DNA of 41,971 nt from JBGAQP01 sp044220635. GTDB taxonomy: Bacteria; Pseudomonadota; Gammaproteobacteria; Burkholderiales; Usitatibacteraceae. The DNA is taken from assembly GCA_044220635.1 (NCBI GenBank), contig JBGAQP010000028.1, forward strand, positions 1 to 41,971. Reading direction: 5' to 3'. Below the pieces are notes generated by a model that searched no databases, had not been told where the DNA came from, and worked only from the letters and a program-made list of their open reading frames with translations. The number at the start of each line of letters is the position of its first letter. Position 1 is the stretch's first letter. The position numbers and the translations under genes are program-made. Positions 38,812 to 41,971 of this stretch are shown piece after piece.

Positions 38812-41163
38812 TCAGGGGCGCGAGGCGCGCCGTCCCGTCCGGGTCTTCGTGGCCTTCCGGGCGCGGGGCGCGGCGGCGACCGCGAGCCGCGGCCGCAGGC
38901 CCAGGGCGCCGCGAATGCGCGTGAGCATGGCGAGCTGCTCGGCGGTGGGCGCCAGGCCTTCGGCGCGCAGGTCCTCCAGCAGCCGCTCGAGGAGCTCGAG
39001 CAGCCGCGCGCGGTCGGCGGGCTGCGCCAGCAGGGCGGGCAGCGTCTCGATCGCCCGCTCCGGCTCGTAGTCGACGATGATCTCCTGCTCGCCGCGGATG
39101 CGGCGCGCCTCGTCGCGCTCGAGCTTCGGGACCAGGTCGCCGTACTCGGCCATGAGCTCGGCCTTGCGGTGGATCCTCTCCAGCGGCAGCGGCACGCCCT
39201 TGCGCTTGAGCAGGCAGGCGCAGCGCGCGAGCGCCTCCGGATAGCCGCCCTCGGCGATCGAGGCGAGCGCCTCCTTCACGAACGCGAGCTCGCGCGGATC
39301 GGCGGGCGCTTGCGCGAGCGCGGCCTGCGCGCCGCCGGCGAGCGGGATGAGGTTTGCGTACAGCGCGAAGAACTGCGCCTCGGACTGGGCGTCGCGAAGA
39401 TCGCGGTAGAGGTCGAGGCTCGCGGAGACCAGCTCGGAAGCGGCGGCCTCGGCCTTGCGCAGCGGATGGCTCCCGGGCACCTCGGCGCGGGCGGCCTTCA
39501 CCGCTTCCGCGGCGGGTTTCAGCCACCAGAGGAACGGATTGAGGTCGGAGAGGGCCCAGCGCTCGAAGCGCAGCTTGTGGAAACGCCGGCCGAGCTCGGC
39601 CGACCGGGGATTCGCGAAGGCCTGCACCACCGGACGCGCGAACAGCTCGTAGGCCCTCTGGTTGAACTCGGAGAGCGCGGCCGCGGCCTCGAAGGGCTTC
39701 TCGTCGCCGCGCTCGAAGCGGTTCAGGCGCTTCACCACGTCCTCGAGCCGGCGTTCCTCGAACTGCACGTGGTAAGACATCTTCCCGTCGCGGCCCTTCT
39801 CCTCGAGGATCTTCATCGCGTAGAGGCCGGGGGCGAGCGCCTCGATGCTCTCGAGCACCTCGACGATCTGCCGGTACTCCTTCTTCGCCACCTTGCCCGA
39901 GACGAAGATGCCGAGGTGGCCGACGCTTTCGTGCATGAGGCCCACGATCACCTGGCCGTTCGCCTTGATCTCCTCCGTCGAGCCGTAGACGTCGGCGATC
40001 CAGTTGAACGCCTGCTGCGGCGGGGTGATGTTGTCGCCGAGCGACGCGAAGAGGACGATGGGCGTGCGCAGCCCCTTCAGGTCCAGGAACTTCCCCGTCG
40101 CCGACTTCATGCCGCCCTTCCACAGGCGGTTGCCGACGAAGAGGTTCTGCGTGATCCACTCGATCTCCTCGCGGTTCATGAGGTAGAAGCCGCCCCACCA
40201 GCGCTCGAAGTCGAGGAAGCGCGGCGCCTCGGTGTCCACCTTGGCGAAGAGGTTGTAGTACTTGTTCCACCAGGTGTTGGCGGGGTTCAGGCCCTCGAAG
40301 TTCTCCACGAGCCACGCGCCGTCGAAGACGCCGTCGCCGAGGTCCGCCGTGAGGGAGGCGAGCCAGGTGCCCCCGAGGTTGCCGCCGGCGTAGCGCATGG
40401 GGTTGTCGCCCTCGCCTTCGCTCCACGCGCCGCCCCAGTACGACATGGGCGCGCCGTTGATGACGATGGGACCGACGTCGTCCGGGTTCGCGGCCGCGAG
40501 CATCATCGCCGCCCAGCCGCCCTGGCAGTTGCCGATCACGACCGGCTTGGCGCTTTGCGGATGGAGCTTGCGAACGCGCGCGACGAATTCGCGCTCGGCC
40601 TCGCACACGTCGAGCATCGTCTGGCCCGGGACGGGGTCGGGGAAGAAGATCACGAAGTAGACGGGATGCCCCGCGCGCAGGGCCTCGCCCACCTGCGAGT
40701 CGTCCTTCATGCCGCCGATCCCCGGGCCGTGCCCGGCGCGCGGGTCGATGATGACGTAGGGCCTGAGCTTGCGATCCACCGTCACGCCTTCGGGCGGCAC
40801 GATGCGCACCAGCGCGTAGTTGACCGGGCGCCCCAGGGTGCGGCCGTCGAGTTCCATCTCGTAGTCGAAGTGCAGCACGGGGGGCTTGCCGGCGCGCTCG
40901 TGCTCGAGGAAGGCGTTGCCCCGCTGGCGCAGCGTGTCCCAGAAGAGCACGCAGCGCTGCGCGAGATCGGTCGCGTAGGCCTGCCAGTCGTTCCAGGCCT
41001 CCAGCGGCGCGGGAAGGGCCGCCGGCATCCCGCCTTCCCTGGCGATTTCCGCGACGCGCGCGGCATAGCGCTCGCCGGCGAGCTGCACCCTGCGGCTATG
41101 GACGGCGGCGATCCTTCCCGCGTTCTCGACGGATTGCGCGGCCTGGCTGGCGATGTCTTTCAT
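38812..41163 (-). CDS. DUF3141 protein, PHA-synthase-like alpha/beta hydrolase
   Basis: A 783-residue protein. Residues about 95-430 are an alpha/beta-hydrolase domain with the nucleophile motif VVIGNCQGGW, where C213 replaces the usual serine, as in polyhydroxyalkanoate synthases (GxCxG). A candidate acid is D377 in LFASLGDNITPP, and a histidine H416 in HESVGHLGIF. The remaining half is helical, rich in Ala, Arg and Glu. The family is annotated DUF3141 and its reaction is unproven; acyl transfer or hydroxyacyl-CoA use would fit. It is first gene of the pta-ackA-fabI operon and follows an FNR-type promoter with an 86-nt leader. Confidence 0.82.
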   Translation of the reverse strand: MKDIASQAAQSVENAGRIAAVHSRRVQLAGERYAARVAEIAREGGMPAALPAPLEAWNDWQAYATDLAQRCVLFWDTLRQRGNAFLEHERAGKPPVLHFDYEMELDGRTLGRPVNYALVRIVPPEGVTVDRKLRPYVIIDPRAGHGPGIGGMKDDSQVGEALRAGHPVYFVIFFPDPVPGQTMLDVCEAEREFVARVRKLHPQSAKPVVIGNCQGGWAAMMLAAANPDDVGPIVINGAPMSYWGGAWSEGEGDNPMRYAGGNLGGTWLASLTADLGDGVFDGAWLVENFEGLNPANTWWNKYYNLFAKVDTEAPRFLDFERWWGGFYLMNREEIEWITQNLFVGNRLWKGGMKSATGKFLDLKGLRTPIVLFASLGDNITPPQQAFNWIADVYGSTEEIKANGQVIVGLMHESVGHLGIFVSGKVAKKEYRQIVEVLESIEALAPGLYAMKILEEKGRDGKMSYHVQFEERRLEDVVKRLNRFERGDEKPFEAAAALSEFNQRAYELFARPVVQAFANPRSAELGRRFHKLRFERWALSDLNPFLWWLKPAAEAVKAARAEVPGSHPLRKAEAAASELVSASLDLYRDLRDAQSEAQFFALYANLIPLAGGAQAALAQAPADPRELAFVKEALASIAEGGYPEALARCACLLKRKGVPLPLERIHRKAELMAEYGDLVPKLERDEARRIRGEQEIIVDYEPERAIETLPALLAQPADRARLLELLERLLEDLRAEGLAPTAEQLAMLTRIRGALGLRPRLAVAAAPRARKATKTRTGRRASRP

Positions 41164-41256
41164 GATCCACCTCGGGTCCGGGGTTTTGTGCAGCGCCGCA
41201 TGCCGTGTTACGAGGGAAAATGCCAGGCTTTGCTACGCCGCACCATCAATGGGGGC

Positions 41257-41297
41257 ACTATAGCAGGCGGAGGTTTCCGCCCCTTGACGCACGGCAA
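41257..41297 (-). promoter_or_regulatory. FNR/ANR-type promoter of the DUF3141-pta-ackA-fabI operon
   Basis: On the minus strand TTGCCGTGCGTCAA (41297-41284) differs from TTGAC-N4-GTCAA-type consensus at one half-site base. A strong -10, TATAGT (41262-41257), begins 35 nt after the box begins. The transcript would start near 41249, 86 nt before the DUF3141 ATG. Confidence 0.65.
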
Positions 41298-41366
41298 AGG
41301 GGGGCGGAAGGCGCCGGCGCCCCGTGATCGCGGGGGTCGGGCCCGGAAGGCGGCCGGGTCGCTGAT

Positions 41367-41385
41367 ACGGGCGCCGGGCGCCCGT
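41367..41385 (-). terminator. GC-rich hairpin at the stop of the glycine-zipper gene
   Basis: ACGGGCGC (41367-41374) and GCGCCCGT (41378-41385) form an 8-bp stem around a 3-nt loop. The outer base touches the stop codon of the glycine-zipper gene. No U-tract follows, so it may only stabilise the message. The rest of the 221-nt gap holds the DUF3141 promoter. Confidence 0.4.
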
Positions 41386-41849
41386 CACTTCACGGTGTAT
41401 CCGCGTCCTTCGAGGCACGCGGCGCGGGCCTTGCCGTAGGCCTGCTGCCCCGCCGACTGCTGCTGGGCAGCGGCCTGTTGCTGCTGCTGCGCGGCCGCCT
41501 GGTTCTGCCGGCGGCTCTGGCCGCGCGCCGCGGCGGCACCCACGGCGGCGCCCGTGCTCGCATCCCCGCTGATGGCCTCGCCCACGACCGCGCCGCGCGC
41601 GGCGCCCCGGACGCCCGCGCCCGGGGTCGTGCCCGTCGCCGTCGTCGGCGGCTTGGCCGCGGCCGGTTGCGGCGGAGGATTGGCGGGGTCGTACTTCGAT
41701 TGCTCGACGGCCCACTGGTGGCAGGCGGCTTCGTCCTTCTTCTGCTGGTCGGGCTTCTGGCCCTTGGCCGGATAGACGACCTGCTGCGCGAAGGCGGCGC
41801 CGAAGAACGCCGCGGCGATGGCGGCGGCGATGCGAATGGGGGTTCTCAT
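41385..41849 (-). CDS. Secreted glycine-zipper (YMGG-like) protein
   Basis: A 154-residue protein with a signal peptide (IRIAAAIAAAFFGAAFAQ). A Pro-rich segment precedes a glycine-zipper helix (GAGVRGAARGAVVGEAISGD, ASTGAAVGAAAARG) that could insert into or span a membrane. A Gln/Ala low-complexity stretch follows, and the C-terminus (YGKARAACLEGRGYTVK) is a common ending of this family. Two cysteines, one before and one after the zipper, may pair. The function is unknown; outer-membrane association is likely. It lies 47 nt downstream of the gene fragment at the right edge. Confidence 0.75.
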   Translation of the reverse strand: MRTPIRIAAAIAAAFFGAAFAQQVVYPAKGQKPDQQKKDEAACHQWAVEQSKYDPANPPPQPAAAKPPTTATGTTPGAGVRGAARGAVVGEAISGDASTGAAVGAAAARGQSRRQNQAAAQQQQQAAAQQQSAGQQAYGKARAACLEGRGYTVK

Positions 41850-41896
41850 GGTTGGCTCACTTTCCAGTGGGATGCCGCGTCGGGCGGCCTCGGAGT

Positions 41897-41971
41897 CTAG
41901 GGCGACTTCGCCCAGGACTTGTCGGGATTGAAGCGCTTCATCCGGCCGGCTTCCCCGGGCGTGGCGGTCCC
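41897..41971 (-). CDS. C-terminal fragment of a gene cut by the window edge
   Basis: An open frame runs from the right edge to TAG at 41897-41899 on the minus strand. Its last 16 residues are GRMKRFNPDKSWAKSP. The composition looks coding, but 24 residues are too few to name a family. If real, it lies 47 nt upstream of the glycine-zipper gene on the same strand and might share its transcript. Confidence 0.4.
   Translation of the reverse strand, partial: GTATPGEAGRMKRFNPDKSWAKSP

Noticed and set aside
38764..41439. An 891-codon open frame on the plus strand
   Set aside because: It is antisense to the DUF3141 gene, repeats the same biased composition and shows no recognisable domain.
1..41971. 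CRISPR arrays, tRNA or rRNA genes, insertion sequences, prophage genes
   Set aside because: I saw no regularly spaced repeats, no cloverleaf or rRNA-like sequence and no transposase, integrase or phage structural protein on either strand; a dedicated tRNA search was not possible.

Overview
The window is high-GC proteobacterial DNA, most likely betaproteobacterial. This rests on the Ralstonia-type hoxFUYHW hydrogenase order, dense ATGA/GTGA gene overlaps, frequent GTG and TTG starts, and FNR/ANR-type palindromes. No rRNA gene or other taxonomic marker is present, so this is inference. I found no tRNA, rRNA, CRISPR array, transposase or integrase.

Left edge (1-1.7 kb): the tail of a truncated gene, a PsiF-repeat periplasmic protein, a short ribosome hibernation factor (HPF) and a glutathione S-transferase.

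2.0-22.8 kb is a Wzx/Wzy-type surface polysaccharide locus. A sigma70-like promoter precedes a cobalamin-type radical SAM protein, followed by glucose-1-phosphate thymidylyltransferase. An antisense pair (UDP-galactopyranose-mutase-like flavoprotein and Nudix hydrolase) comes next. Then follow an RmlD-like reductase, a Wza-like exporter, a GT2 glycosyltransferase, an initiating sugar-phosphate transferase, a Wzz-like chain-length protein without a kinase domain, a 51-residue membrane protein, a 36-residue candidate peptide and a 4-epimerase-like SDR. An antisense GT2 separates these from a tightly coupled run: methyltransferase, secreted TIM-barrel glycosidase-like protein, O-antigen ligase/polymerase, second GT2, a TIM-barrel/TolB-propeller fusion, and flippase. 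Together they would supply nucleotide sugars, start a lipid-linked unit, extend it, flip it, polymerise it and export it. The two secreted barrel proteins may trim or bind the product.

22.8-41.3 kb is an anaerobic energy and persistence region. It holds the NAD-linked [NiFe] hydrogenase with its maturation protease, a 12-repeat NHL lipoprotein, small unknowns, a DASS anion transporter, a YbaK/ProX deacylase, a permuted papain-like protein, and a set with a PHA-synthase-like DUF3141 protein, phosphotransacetylase, acetate kinase and enoyl-ACP reductase. The window ends with a glycine-zipper protein and a gene fragment.

The most notable signal is regulatory. Five promoters (HPF, hox, lipoprotein-transporter, YbaK, DUF3141-pta-ackA-fabI) each carry a TTGAC-N4-GTCAA-like palindrome, and in each the -10 hexamer begins exactly 35 nt after the palindrome begins. 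That is the class II (-41.5) geometry of FNR/ANR-family activators. A sixth, looser copy precedes the NHL lipoprotein. HPF lies on the far side of the polysaccharide locus, so that locus may have been inserted into an older anoxia-response neighbourhood.
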